From NCBI RefSeq assembly GCF_024436435.1, contig NZ_JAFMZP010000007.1, positions 183,612 to 247,611 of the forward strand: a DNA stretch of 64,000 bases, written 5' to 3'. The position numbers were made by a program, and so were the translations under genes. Each line of letters opens with the position of its first letter. Position 1 is the stretch's first letter. Under the pieces are notes generated by a model. That model saw only the letters and a list, made by a program, of their open reading frames with translations, was not told where the DNA came from and did not search any database. Positions 16,911 through 27,600 of this stretch are shown in pieces. Source of the DNA: Desertivirga xinjiangensis. Lineage in GTDB: Bacteria > Bacteroidota > Bacteroidia > Sphingobacteriales > Sphingobacteriaceae.

Positions 16911-18251
16911 ATGAGAAAAATCCTACTTGTCACCCTTGTAATTCTTAGCGGCTTCGATATACGAGCCCAGGAAAATCCGCAAGGACGAACATTCCAGTTT
17001 AACTTGCAGGAATGTTTACAATATGCTTATGAAAACCAGGATTCAATAAAGAATGCCAAACTAGATATTGAAAGTGCTAATTATAAGGTTAAGGAAACTA
17101 TTGGAATTGGCTTACCGCAGGTTAGTGGAAGTGCGCAGTTTCAGGATTATTTGAAGATACCTACCACACTTATTCCGGGCGACTTCGTTGGAGAGCCAGG
17201 CACTTTTGTACCGGTTAAGTTTGGTGTAAAATATCAAAGTAATGCAGCGCTGGCAGTTAATCAATTGCTTTTTAACGGCAGCTATCTGGTTGGCCTTAAG
17301 GCGTCGCGTACTTACAAAGAACTGAGCGAGAGAAATTATAATCGTACTAAGATTTCTACGACTGTTTCAGTAACCAAAGCCTATTACCAGGTTTTGGTTA
17401 GTAATGAGCAGATTCGCTTGCTTGATGCTAATGTGAGCCAATTGGAGCAACAGTTGAAGGAAACTACAGAGTTGAACAAACAAGGTTTTGTTGAAAAAAT
17501 TGATTTAGACAGGCTTCGTGTTATTTACAATAATTTGTTAACCACCCGTGAAAATACAGAAAGATTGCTTGTGTTGTCCACGCAGATGCTGAAATTCCAG
17601 ATGGGGATGCCGGTGACAGATGATCTAAAGGTGAAAGACAAAATTTCGGCAATAAATATGGATGTAAACACTTCAATTGCTGTTGATACATCTGCTTATA
17701 AAAATAGAATCGAATATGGGTTGTTAGAAACTCAACGTAAGCTAAACGATTTGAATGTTCAAAGACTAAAATCTGAGTATTTGCCAACTCTTTCGGCTTT
17801 TGGAAATTCTTCTTATCAATATCAGGCTGATCAGTTCAGGGATTTGTTTGACCAGAGATTTCCTATGACTGTAGTTGGACTGCAACTGAATATTCCCATT
17901 TTTAGTGGGTTTCAAAGAAAATATCAGATCAAACAGGCTCAGGTTGAGGTTAAAAAAACTGATAACATCCTTAACACCGCCAAGAACGGTATTCTCTTAC
18001 AGCAAGAACAAGCAAGGATCATGTATCAAAACGGCATGAAATCCCTTAATAATCAAAAGGCCAACATGGAGCTTGCAAGGGAAGTACTTCGCGTTTCGAA
18101 GATTAAATACCAGGAAGGAGTTGGTTCGAGCATCGAAGTAACCCAGGCGCAAACCGAACTTGAACAGGCAGAAAATAATTATATCCAGGCATTATATGAT
18201 GCTCTGGTAAGTAAAGTAGACTTAGATAATGCTTACGGGCGTATACAATAA
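16911..18251 (+). CDS. TolC family outer-membrane efflux channel
   Basis: A 446-residue outer-membrane protein with a signal peptide (to about residue 19, GFDIRAQ) and two outer-membrane efflux repeats of long alpha-helices (about 30-220 and 250-440), ending in the typical helix pairs near YQEGVGSSIEVTQAQTELEQ. It would form the exit duct of the tripartite pump encoded with the next two genes. The adaptor gene starts 20 nt after its stop. The transported compound is unknown. Confidence 0.93.
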   Translation: MRKILLVTLVILSGFDIRAQENPQGRTFQFNLQECLQYAYENQDSIKNAKLDIESANYKVKETIGIGLPQVSGSAQFQDYLKIPTTLIPGDFVGEPGTFVPVKFGVKYQSNAALAVNQLLFNGSYLVGLKASRTYKELSERNYNRTKISTTVSVTKAYYQVLVSNEQIRLLDANVSQLEQQLKETTELNKQGFVEKIDLDRLRVIYNNLLTTRENTERLLVLSTQMLKFQMGMPVTDDLKVKDKISAINMDVNTSIAVDTSAYKNRIEYGLLETQRKLNDLNVQRLKSEYLPTLSAFGNSSYQYQADQFRDLFDQRFPMTVVGLQLNIPIFSGFQRKYQIKQAQVEVKKTDNILNTAKNGILLQQEQARIMYQNGMKSLNNQKANMELAREVLRVSKIKYQEGVGSSIEVTQAQTELEQAENNYIQALYDALVSKVDLDNAYGRIQ

Positions 18252-18270
18252 CCGATCACTCAATAAAATA

Positions 18271-19356
18271 ATGAAGAACTTAATTTACTTAACAGTATTA
18301 GCGTTTGTCGTAGCATGCGGGAAACCTAAAGATAAAAAAGCAGAATTAGCGGAATTAAAAAAGCAGCGAACCGCTATCAACGCTCAGATTGCAGAACTTG
18401 AAAAAGAAGTAGGCGGTACTAAGAACATCGAAACAGCGGATGTTTCTGTGATTGAACTGCGTCCGGTAACTTTTAAAAGTTATGTTGAAGTACAGGGCAA
18501 AGTGGATGCACAAGAGAACGTTCAGGTTAGTTCTGAAACTCCCGGTGTAATTACAGCTATTTACGTTAGAGCCGGTCAAAACGTTAGTAAAGGGCAAGTG
18601 TTGGCTCAGCTGGACGATAAGGTGCTTCGCCAGAATGTAGCGCAGTTGCAGACACAGTTAGAGCTGGCCACTACGCTTTATCAGCGTCAGAAAAATCTGT
18701 GGGATCAAAAAATCGGAACAGAGGTTCAGTACCTGAATGCAAAAACTCAAAAAGAAGGTGTAGAAAGACAGATTGCTGTGCTTCGCTCTCAGTTAGCTAT
18801 GTACCGCATGAAGTCGCCGATCTCAGGAACGGTAGATCAAATGGATCTGAAACTCGGACAGTCGATAAATCCGGGAATGCCGGGTATCACGGTAGTAAAT
18901 GCCAGTAATTTAAGAGTAAAGGCCGAAGTGGCTGAATCTTATGCCGGAAGGGTAAACTCAGGTGATGAAGTAAATGTGGTATTACCAGATGTACCAGATA
19001 GTTTACAAACTAAAGTAACCTTTGCTTCAAAAGTGATCGATCCAGCCTCAAGGAGCTTTGGTGTGGAAGTGAAGTTGCCGAGCAGAAAAAACTACCGCCC
19101 TAACATGCTTGCAATCCTTAAGATAGTCGATTACAAGGTTAATGATGCGATTACTATTCCCGTAAACGCTATTCAAAAATCAGAAAGCGGCGAATATGTT
19201 TTTGTTTCTGATAATGGGAAGGCTAAAAAAGTCGATATCAAAACCGGAAAAGTTTCTGATGGTCAGGCGCAGGTAATATCTGGCTTAAAGGCAGGAGATA
19301 AAGTTGTAACCCTGGGCTTCCAGGATCTGAATGAAGGCGATACTTTAAGGTTTTAG
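18271..19356 (+). CDS. RND efflux periplasmic adaptor, lipoprotein type (HlyD/AcrA-like)
   Basis: A 361-residue membrane-fusion protein. The signal sequence ends in FVVACGK, a lipobox with Cys16, so it is probably lipid-anchored in the inner membrane like AcrA. A coiled coil starts at ~20-45, followed by a lipoyl half (GQNVSKGQVLAQLDD), a helical hairpin (~105-165), the second lipoyl half (MKSPISGTVDQMDLKLGQ) and beta-barrel domains. It bridges the RND pump and TolC channel. I start it at the ATG at 18271; an upstream in-frame extension would overlap the TolC gene end and spoil the signal peptide. Confidence 0.93.
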   Translation: MKNLIYLTVLAFVVACGKPKDKKAELAELKKQRTAINAQIAELEKEVGGTKNIETADVSVIELRPVTFKSYVEVQGKVDAQENVQVSSETPGVITAIYVRAGQNVSKGQVLAQLDDKVLRQNVAQLQTQLELATTLYQRQKNLWDQKIGTEVQYLNAKTQKEGVERQIAVLRSQLAMYRMKSPISGTVDQMDLKLGQSINPGMPGITVVNASNLRVKAEVAESYAGRVNSGDEVNVVLPDVPDSLQTKVTFASKVIDPASRSFGVEVKLPSRKNYRPNMLAILKIVDYKVNDAITIPVNAIQKSESGEYVFVSDNGKAKKVDIKTGKVSDGQAQVISGLKAGDKVVTLGFQDLNEGDTLRF

Positions 19357-19389
19357 TCGCTTAATAAATAATAAGTAATTTCTTTTTAA

Positions 19390-22300
19390 ATGAAAGACGT
19401 AAATAAAGAGTTTAAGCCTTCAAGCTGGGCGATAGACAATAAAATGGCCATTTATGTGCTGACTTTTATTGTAACAGTACTGGGCTTGAACGCTTACAAT
19501 AACTTGCCGAAGGAAAACTTTCCGGAAATCATTATCCCGAAGATCTTCGTGACGACCGTATATCCGGGTACTTCTCCGGAAAATATGGAAAACCTGGTTA
19601 CAAAACAGATTGAAAAGGAGCTCAGGGGAACCAAGGGATTGAAGAAGATAACCTCAAATTCCTATCAGGATTTTTCGATAATCACAGCGGAATTTAATAC
19701 CGGTGTTGAAATTGAAGATGCAAAACAGCGGGTGAAGGATGCGGTTGATAAAGCACGACAGGACCTTCCTAATGATCTACCCAATGATCCGGATGTTCAG
19801 GATATCAACCTTTCTGACCTTCCTATCATGTACGTAAATATCTCCGGCGACTATGATCTAAAATCGCTGAAGAAGTATGCGGACGATCTCGAAGACAGGA
19901 TTGAAAGCCTTAAAGAGATTTCAGGGGTCGATATCGTAGGAGCGCTTGATCCCGAAGTTCAGATCAATGTAGACCTGAATAAAATGGCTGCTGCGCAGAT
20001 CTCATTCGGTGATATTGAGATGGCCGTGAAATATGAAAATATGACCATTTCGGGCGGTTCGGTAAAAATGGACGGGGTGCGTCGTACGCTAAACGTAAAA
20101 AAGGATTTCAAAAGTGCTGAGGAGATTGCAAACATCGTGATCAAAACGCCTACGGGTGCAGCAGTATATTTAAAGGATATAGCTGATGTTAAGGATTCCT
20201 TCAAGGAACAAAACAGTTATGCACGTTTGTACGGAAAGAACGTTATCACCTTGAACGTTAAAAAACGAAGCGGTGAAAACTTAATTGAGGCATCTGATAA
20301 GATCAACGCTCTGATCAAGGAAATGCAGGGAACTACTTTGCCTAAGAATCTTGATATTACCCTTACAGGAGATCAGTCAGATCAAACGCGGGTTACCTTA
20401 CACGACCTGATCAATACCATTATTATCGGATTTATCCTGGTAACGGTGATCCTGATGTTCTTTATGGGGGTAACTAATGCATTGTTTGTTGCGCTGTCGG
20501 TACCCCTGTCCATGTTTGTGGCATTTTTAACCATGCCAGCTTTAGGAGCGCTATTTGGGTTCAGTTTTACTATGAACATGATCGTGCTCTTCTCTTTCCT
20601 GCTTGGGTTGGGTATAGTAGTGGATGATGCTATTGTGGTAATTGAAAATACACACCGGATCTTTGATAACGGAAAAGTGCCTATTGTGAAGGCAGCTAAG
20701 ATGGCAGCAGGAGAGGTGTTCCTTCCGGTGCTTTCCGGAACATTGACAACGCTTGCTCCCTTTGTGCCTTTATTGTTCTGGCCTGGAATTATCGGTGAGT
20801 TTATGTTCTTCCTGCCGGTAACTCTTATTATAACCCTGCTTGCTTCGCTTTTGGTAGCATATATCATAAATCCTGTGTTTGCAGTCGATTTTATGAAGCC
20901 TCATTTAGAAGAGGAGCATCATAAGCCAACATTTGACAGATCGGTTAAACGGGCACTTATAGTATTATTAGTTTTAGCGGGTATAGCTTATCTGTTCAGT
21001 TTCGGAGCAGGTAACTTCTTTGTGTTCCTTGCCTTACTTTATCTGCTTAACCATTTTTACCTTACCGGAGCGGTTAAACGTTTCCAGGAGAATGTCTGGC
21101 CTCGTTTCCAGGCGCGTTATGTTAAGCTGCTAACCTGGGCATTGGCCCGTCCGCGGACAATGATTTTTGGTACCATTGGTTTGTTCATTTTCTCAATCGT
21201 TCTTACAGGAATAGTGCCTCCAAAAGTGGTATTCTTTCCAGAGTCGGACCCGAACTTTATCTACGTATACGCCGAATTACCAGTAGGTACAGATCAGGCA
21301 TATACTAATGAGGTTATTAAGAAGATCGAAACTAAAGTTACTGAAGCCGTTGGCGGCAAGAATAACAAAATCGTCTCTTCGATAATTTCCAACGTAACAG
21401 TTGGTGTTACTGATCCTCAGGATGAAGACCAGGGAGAGTACCCTAACCGGGGTAAGGTTACGGTTGCCTTCGTTGAATTTGGAAAGCGGGATGGTGAAAA
21501 CACTTCGCAGTATTTAGATAAAGTGCGTGAGGCTGTTAAGGGAATTCCCGGAGCAGCAGTAACGGTTACAAAAGAGCAATCAGGTCCTCCGACAGCAAAA
21601 CCTATTTCAATTGAAATTACAGGTGATAATCTTGATTCAATTGTGAGAACCTCAGATCGTTTGAAGAAATATCTTGACGCCAAGCAAATTGCCGGAGTGG
21701 AGGAGTTGAAATCTGACTTCCAGAATAACAAACCGGAGATCATCTTTGATATCGATCGTGAACGAGCTAATCGTGAAGGTATATCAAGTGGTCAGGTAGG
21801 AGGTGAATTACGTACGGCTATTTATGGCAAAGAAGTATCTAAGTTCAGAGATGACGATGAAGACTACGAAATCAATGTGCGGGCGCAAGAAGATCAGCGT
21901 AACAATCTTCAATCGTTGAGGAATATGAAGATCACTTACCGTGATATGGCAATGGGTGGTCAAATCCGTCAGGTACCATTATCCTCCTTTGCAGGAATCG
22001 ACTATGTAAATACCTACGGAGGTATCAAGAGAAAGCAGCAGAAGCGAATCATTATTCTATCCTCTAACGTTTTAGGTGATTACAATGCCAATGAGGTTGT
22101 AGCTGAGATTCAGACAGAGATAAATCAGTTTAAAGCACCGGATGGAGTAGAGATTAAGATGGCAGGGGAGCAGGAAGAGCAAATGGAAACTGCTGCATTC
22201 CTGGGATCAGCCTTAATGTACGCTTTCGGATTGATCCTGATTATCCTGGTGATGCAGTTCAACTCGGTGAGTAAGCCATTGATCATCCTGAGCGAGATCC

Positions 22301-22791
22301 TCTTTAGTGTGATCGGGGTGTTACTGGGTATGATCATCTTCCGGATGGAAATGTCTATCGTAATGTCTGGTGTGGGTATCATCGCGCTTGCCGGTATCGT
22401 GGTTAGAAATGGTATCCTTTTGGTTGAATTTACCGACCTCATGGTAGAGCAGGGGATGTCTGTAAGAGACGCAGCTATTGAAGCTGGCAGAACCCGTATG
22501 ACACCGGTGCTCCTGACTGCCACAGCAACGATGCTGGGTTTGATACCATTGGCTGTTGGTTTGAATATGGATTTTGCCAAGTTATTCAGTGAAGGAAACC
22601 CTCATTTATATTTCGGCGGTGATAACGTTGCCTTCTGGGGGCCGCTATCGTGGACGATGATCTTTGGGTTGAGTTTTGCGACTTTCCTTACACTGGTATT
22701 GGTACCATGTATGTACATCATTGCAAACAGCAATTCAAGGAAATTTAAAAATTTCTTGAAGAGGACTTTTGGATCTGAGCATAAAGCTTAA
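19390..22791 (+). CDS. RND family efflux transporter, inner-membrane pump
   Basis: An 1133-residue proton-driven pump of the AcrB superfamily. It has TM1 (~20-40), porter domain, TM2-6 (~335-500) with the essential double Asp in LGIVVDDAIVVIENTHRIF, second porter domain, and TM8-12 (~940-1120). The protein is longer than AcrB (~1050). Part of the excess is residues ~505-560 between TM6 and TM7, which include two additional hydrophobic stretches (ALIVLLVLAGIAYLFSF and NFFVFLALLYLL). It closes the TetR operon and is followed by a strong terminator. Drug versus other substrate is unknown; the VDD motif favours the HAE family over metal pumps. Confidence 0.95.
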   Translation: MKDVNKEFKPSSWAIDNKMAIYVLTFIVTVLGLNAYNNLPKENFPEIIIPKIFVTTVYPGTSPENMENLVTKQIEKELRGTKGLKKITSNSYQDFSIITAEFNTGVEIEDAKQRVKDAVDKARQDLPNDLPNDPDVQDINLSDLPIMYVNISGDYDLKSLKKYADDLEDRIESLKEISGVDIVGALDPEVQINVDLNKMAAAQISFGDIEMAVKYENMTISGGSVKMDGVRRTLNVKKDFKSAEEIANIVIKTPTGAAVYLKDIADVKDSFKEQNSYARLYGKNVITLNVKKRSGENLIEASDKINALIKEMQGTTLPKNLDITLTGDQSDQTRVTLHDLINTIIIGFILVTVILMFFMGVTNALFVALSVPLSMFVAFLTMPALGALFGFSFTMNMIVLFSFLLGLGIVVDDAIVVIENTHRIFDNGKVPIVKAAKMAAGEVFLPVLSGTLTTLAPFVPLLFWPGIIGEFMFFLPVTLIITLLASLLVAYIINPVFAVDFMKPHLEEEHHKPTFDRSVKRALIVLLVLAGIAYLFSFGAGNFFVFLALLYLLNHFYLTGAVKRFQENVWPRFQARYVKLLTWALARPRTMIFGTIGLFIFSIVLTGIVPPKVVFFPESDPNFIYVYAELPVGTDQAYTNEVIKKIETKVTEAVGGKNNKIVSSIISNVTVGVTDPQDEDQGEYPNRGKVTVAFVEFGKRDGENTSQYLDKVREAVKGIPGAAVTVTKEQSGPPTAKPISIEITGDNLDSIVRTSDRLKKYLDAKQIAGVEELKSDFQNNKPEIIFDIDRERANREGISSGQVGGELRTAIYGKEVSKFRDDDEDYEINVRAQEDQRNNLQSLRNMKITYRDMAMGGQIRQVPLSSFAGIDYVNTYGGIKRKQQKRIIILSSNVLGDYNANEVVAEIQTEINQFKAPDGVEIKMAGEQEEQMETAAFLGSALMYAFGLILIILVMQFNSVSKPLIILSEILFSVIGVLLGMIIFRMEMSIVMSGVGIIALAGIVVRNGILLVEFTDLMVEQGMSVRDAAIEAGRTRMTPVLLTATATMLGLIPLAVGLNMDFAKLFSEGNPHLYFGGDNVAFWGPLSWTMIFGLSFATFLTLVLVPCMYIIANSNSRKFKNFLKRTFGSEHKA

Positions 22792-22812
22792 AAAAATCTT
22801 CTTTAATTGATG

Positions 22813-22840
22813 AAGGGCGGCTTGTGGTCGCCCTTTTTTT
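22813..22840 (+). terminator. Terminator of the efflux operon
   Basis: Stem AAGGGCG/CGCCCTT with a 9-nt loop followed by a run of T, 21 nt after the RND stop. A typical intrinsic terminator. Confidence 0.85.
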
Positions 22841-23012
22841 GTGGTGTGCAACTTTCACTGCATTTGTAGAATATGATCGCTGCCGCTGTGCGATTTCTTG
22901 ACTCTATGAGGCTACCCCTATAATTTCTTGGATTTAACGCAAGAAAACGCAATGCGGTCGTGGCTTCTTTACCCGCTAATGGCGAGTTTTTGCGGTATTG
23001 TGAAACTTTTTC

Positions 23013-23032
23013 TGCGTTTTGTTGCATCTTTT
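23013..23032 (+). promoter_or_regulatory. Candidate operator before namZ (10-bp direct repeat)
   Basis: TGCGTTTTGT followed without gap by TGCATCTTTT, i.e. two similar half-sites one helical turn apart. The same first half occurs before susC and before the phosphoesterase gene. Confidence 0.4.
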
Positions 23033-23147
23033 CATTTTAATCTTTATGTTTGGTTCGTGCATCTGTTGCATGAGCTAACCAAAATAAGAATTATAAAATT
23101 TAACTTCTCTTGCTGGGGGAGTTAGACAAAGCATAATAGTTAGATAC

Positions 23148-24368
23148 ATGAAGAAAACTTTACTGCTAGCGCTATTGGCGGGCCTGCTAGGAACTGCAAC
23201 AACAGGCAAAGAAAAGAAATCGGACCGAAAAGCGAAATCGGTTATTATTACAGGTGCTGACCAGACTGACAAATACCTTTCTTATCTGAAAGGTAAGCGA
23301 ATCGGTATGGTAGTGAATCAAACCTCAATAATTGGAAAAACTCATAGTGTCGATAGTCTCAAGTCTCTTGGTGTTAACATTGTGAAGATCTTTGGTCCGG
23401 AGCACGGATTCAGGGGAAATGCCAGTGCCGGTGTGCATGTAGAGGATGAAAAAGATCCAAAGACAGGCATAGAAGTAGTGTCTTTATATGGGAAAAATCA
23501 CAAGCCGTCCAAAGAAAGTCTTTCTAATGTTGATTTAATGGTTTTTGACATTCAGGATGTTGGTGCACGATTCTATACATATATAGCAACCATGCACCGG
23601 GTGATGGAAGCGTGTGCTGAGAGCGGGAAGGAATTGCTAATTCTTGATCGTCCCAACCCCCATGGTTACCTGATCGACGGACCAATTCTTGATATGGCTA
23701 ACAAGTCCGGGATCGGTATTCATCCTGTCCCTATTGCTCACGGAATGACAGTAGGTGAGTATGCTAAGATGATCAATGGTGAAAAGTGGCTGGCTAATGG
23801 TGTGCAGTGTAAAATTACAATCATACCTGTTGCCAATTATTCCCATGATCTTCCTTATGATCTTCCAGTCAATCCTTCCCCTAATCTTAATACTCCCGAA
23901 TCAATTATTCTCTATCCATCGACCTGTCTGTTCGAAGGAACAGTCATCAGTCAGGGAAGAGGTACGTATACGCCATTTACTGTATTAGGGAATCCGCAGC
24001 TGAAAGGGAAATACACTTTCTCATTTACGCCTAAAAGTATAAAAGGAATGAGCGAGACCCCCTTGCATATGAACGAGGAGTGTTATGGTCTTAATTTACG
24101 CAATCAGGAAACCGTTGCTGCTCTCCGGAAGTCAGGAAAAATCAATTTGAAGTGGATGATGGACTTATATGCAGCGTATCCGGACAAAGAAAAGTTTTTT
24201 GACTCAAGTCAAAGTAAGGAAATTGGAAATATCGACAGGTTGGCCGGAGTGAAGCAGTTTAAAGAGCAGATTGTTGCAGGACTTTCTGAAGAAAGAATCC
24301 GAAAAAGCTGGAAAAAAGGCTTGGATGGTTTTAAAAATATGCGGAAAAAGTATTTGATCTACCAATAA
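23148..24368 (+). CDS. namZ: Exo-beta-N-acetylmuramidase NamZ (DUF1343, GH171)
   Basis: A 406-residue exported protein of the DUF1343 family, whose Bacillus subtilis member NamZ removes MurNAc from the non-reducing end of peptidoglycan chains. A hydrophobic signal covers residues 1-20, without a lipobox. Family motifs: GMVVNQTS (~53-60), IFGPEHGFRG (81-90, with Glu85 as a likely catalytic residue), DIQDVGARFYTY (~139-150), DRPNP and QGRGTYTPF. Full family length. In B. subtilis namZ is clustered with nagZ, amiE and murQ, and the same functions follow here, so the assignment is strong. It begins the plus-strand peptidoglycan locus, upstream of susC by 280 nt. Confidence 0.9.
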   Translation: MKKTLLLALLAGLLGTATTGKEKKSDRKAKSVIITGADQTDKYLSYLKGKRIGMVVNQTSIIGKTHSVDSLKSLGVNIVKIFGPEHGFRGNASAGVHVEDEKDPKTGIEVVSLYGKNHKPSKESLSNVDLMVFDIQDVGARFYTYIATMHRVMEACAESGKELLILDRPNPHGYLIDGPILDMANKSGIGIHPVPIAHGMTVGEYAKMINGEKWLANGVQCKITIIPVANYSHDLPYDLPVNPSPNLNTPESIILYPSTCLFEGTVISQGRGTYTPFTVLGNPQLKGKYTFSFTPKSIKGMSETPLHMNEECYGLNLRNQETVAALRKSGKINLKWMMDLYAAYPDKEKFFDSSQSKEIGNIDRLAGVKQFKEQIVAGLSEERIRKSWKKGLDGFKNMRKKYLIYQ

Positions 24369-24493
24369 TTGCTTTTTTGATCCACTTTGTATTCTTGGGA
24401 TCGCAGTTTTGGATTGTGTAGATGGAAATAATAGGAGTTTGCTGTGGATTTTTGCATGTTTTAGCTTATTTGTTGAATTTTTATGTCAATTTC

Positions 24494-24513
24494 TGCGTTT
24501 TTTTGTCGAAAAA
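24494..24513 (+). promoter_or_regulatory. Candidate operator before the SusC gene (10-bp direct repeat)
   Basis: TGCGTTTTTT followed by TGTCGAAAAA, 155 nt before the ATG. The flanked form TTTCTGCGTTTTxTTG is almost identical to the site before namZ. The rest of the 280-nt gap 24369-24648 is AT-rich and shows nothing else I can name. Confidence 0.4.
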
Positions 24514-24648
24514 ATTTGAAAGTTGCAGATTCAAGTATTAAATTTGAAGAAGTATGAGGGGGGGATTCATCTTAAGATACGTTATTATGCCTGTTTGTTC
24601 GTCATTAAAGAAAAATTTAACTATATATAACTCAATCACTAATTTATT

Positions 24649-27600
24649 ATGAAAAGAAGGCTACTCAATTTAATTATGGGTTTGGTCTTGATGTCGCTAA
24701 ACGTAATTGCTCAGGAAAAGGTGATTACAGGAACGGTGACATCTGCCGAGGACGGGCTACCTCTTCCAGGGGTTTCTGTCAAAATAAAAAACTCAGTTCT
24801 GGCTACAAGTACGGGCACTGATGGAAAGTACACCATTCGCGCCACACAGGGCCAAGTTCTGATTTTTTCGTACATAGGCACCCTGACGATGGAAAAGATC
24901 ATTGGTTCAGAAAGTGTGGTCAATGCTGCCTTGAAATCTGATGCCAAGGCTCTTGGAGAAGTGGTTGTTACGGCCTTGGGTATCGAGAGGGATAAAAGAA
25001 CTTTAGCTTATTCCGTCCAGACCGTGAAAGGAGAAGATTTAAGGGAGTCTAATCAGTCAAATATTATTAACGGACTTCAAGGTCAAATTGCCGGAGCGCA
25101 GATCACTTCTTCCGGTGGGTCTCCTGGCCTTCCTTCTGAGATCATCTTAAGGGGCGTATCTTCTCTAAGCGGAGATAATCAACCGTTAATGATCGTGGAT
25201 GGCATTAGGGTCAGTAATGCATCTACAGACGGCACCGTAAACAGGCTTGCTGATTTTAATCCTGAGGATATTCAGGACATCTCTATTTTGAAAGGTGCGG
25301 CTGCCTCTGCGCTTTATGGTATTGATGCAGCGTCGGGTGCTATTATTATTACAACAAAAAAGGGGAAATCAGGAACAACTCAAATGAATGGCTCTTATAA
25401 GTCATTTTTAGAGACGGTCGGTCGTCTTCCGAAGCAACAAAGCTTATATACCTCTGGTACAGGCAGTGGTTTTGACGAGAGTTCTATTTCATCTTGGGGA
25501 AGAAAGTTTAGAAGTGATGAACTCATATATAATAACCTCGACAGATTCTTCGAAACAGGTCAGATTAATGATGTAAACTTTAACGTAAACGGAGGTGCGG
25601 AAAAATACAATTATTACTTTTCTGGTAATTATAGGGATGGTTCCTCTATTATTCCCAATACAAGGTCCGATAAATTATCTGTCTTAATAAAGGGCACCAC
25701 TAAGCTTACGAGAAAAATCGAGTTAACAGCTTCAGCAAATTATATCAACAATAATATTAAGGAAGGTATCGTAGGAGGCAGTTCAGGTGGTTATGCCAAT
25801 AGTATTTATATGTATCCACTACGGTACGATATACAACGATATCAATACGATAATGGTAAGCCCTACTACGAGTACTATGAGAATAGTGGTGTAGAAGAAA
25901 CAGCAAGAATATCGCCTATGTGGGCGATCATGAAAAATGCAAGGAACACAGGAACGCAACGATTTGTAATAAATGGTAATCTCGCCTATAAGCCTGTTGA
26001 CTGGATCAATCTGTCTTATAGAGTTGGACAGGATTTTTATAACCAGGATTATGGCTATGTAACGGTGCCGGGCACACCAGGTTTTATGGATGGCCGTTTA
26101 TACGAAAGTAAAGGAAACTTTATTTATCAAACCAATATATTTAATGCCAGTTTTGACAGAAAGATAAATAATGATCTAAGGGCTACATTAATTTTAGGAG
26201 CTAGTTCAGAGTACTTTGAAGCCAAGACAAATGTTGTTAGCGGTGAGGATTTCGTTGTTCCCGACATTTACAGTGTAAATAATATAGCAGCAGCGAATCT
26301 GGTTTCATCAGAAGGTTTTAGAAGACGGCAGCGATATGCTCTATATGGTGATTTCAAGCTGGACTATAAAAATATGTTGAGCTTAGGGATCACCGGTCGA
26401 AACGACTGGTCGTCTACGTTGCCTCAAGACGCCAGATCTTTCTATTCGCCTTCGATATCAGGTAGTTTTACATTTTCTGAATTGTTTGATAATAAAAATG
26501 AATGGTTTGGAAAGTTAAGGGTTAGTTATGCCAAAGTAGGTAAGGATGCTCCTATCTATGCAACTTATACAAATCTGGTCCCTTATCTCGGAATCGGCGG
26601 AGGTTATCAGAACTTCGCTACCGGAGGTAATCTTCATCTTGTTGCCGAAACGACAGTAGAAAATGAGTATGGTCTTGAATTCAGGTTGTTTAGAAATCGT
26701 TTAAATCTCGAAGCTACATACTATGATAAAGAGAGCCGGGATCAAATAGTAACGGCGAGAGTACCTCTTCCAACTGGTTTTGTTGAACAAACTTTCAATG
26801 TTGGAAAACTTCGAAACCGGGGAATTGAAATGTCTCTAAGCGGAAGTCCGTTTAAGTCTAAAAACTTTACCTGGAATACCACATTAAATGCTTGGAAAAA
26901 TACTTCAAAAATGCTTGAGTTTCCCGGACATATCGAAGTATTCCCTTATACATTCGGTCAGCCGTACACTTCCGCTTACGGAGCATCAATGATCGATAAA
27001 CCGGTGTTGGGTATTGTGGGCAGCGATTATCTGAAAAATGATGAAGGATACACGGTTATCGGCAGTGATGGGTATCCCGTTATCAATCGTCAGGATAACT
27101 CGTTGTATATTGGTAATCGGGAACCTAAGTTTAATATTGGTTTACTGAATAAATTCAGTTACAAAAATCTTAATCTATCCTTTTTATGGGACTTCCGATT
27201 TGGAGGCGATGTTTACAATGCGACCAGATTAGGTATGGTGTCCAGGGGGATCGCCTACGATGTTGGACAGTTGAGAGATCGGGCGTTTGTGTTTAACGGG
27301 GTAGTTGAACAGCCAGATGGTTCCTATGTCAAAAATACTAAGGAGGTTGCGTTAGACTATAACTACTTTGTCAATAATTATACGTCGGTTGGATCCAACT
27401 TTGTCGAAACGGTAAATTGGGCCAGAGTAAGATATATTACACTTGGTTATACTGTTCCAAAAAAATATACTGACAGACTGAAAGTGTCAAGAGTTAGTTT
27501 TGAGTTGTCTGCACAAAATCCGATTCTAATTACAAATTATTCTGGTGGGGATCCGGAAGTGAACAGTGCAGGACCAAATGCAGGAGGGGGAGGAGGCAGC

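Larger units (their letters stand above)
22792..23147 (+). other. Intergenic region before namZ, with operator-like repeats
   Basis: 356 nt without a credible gene. It holds the efflux-operon terminator and, further on, several copies of the core TGCGTTTT or its complement: AAAACGCA at 22944-22951 and a contiguous pair TGCGTTTTGT-TGCATCTTTT at 23013-23032, 135 nt before the namZ ATG. Related repeats precede susC and the phosphoesterase gene. Confidence 0.55.
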
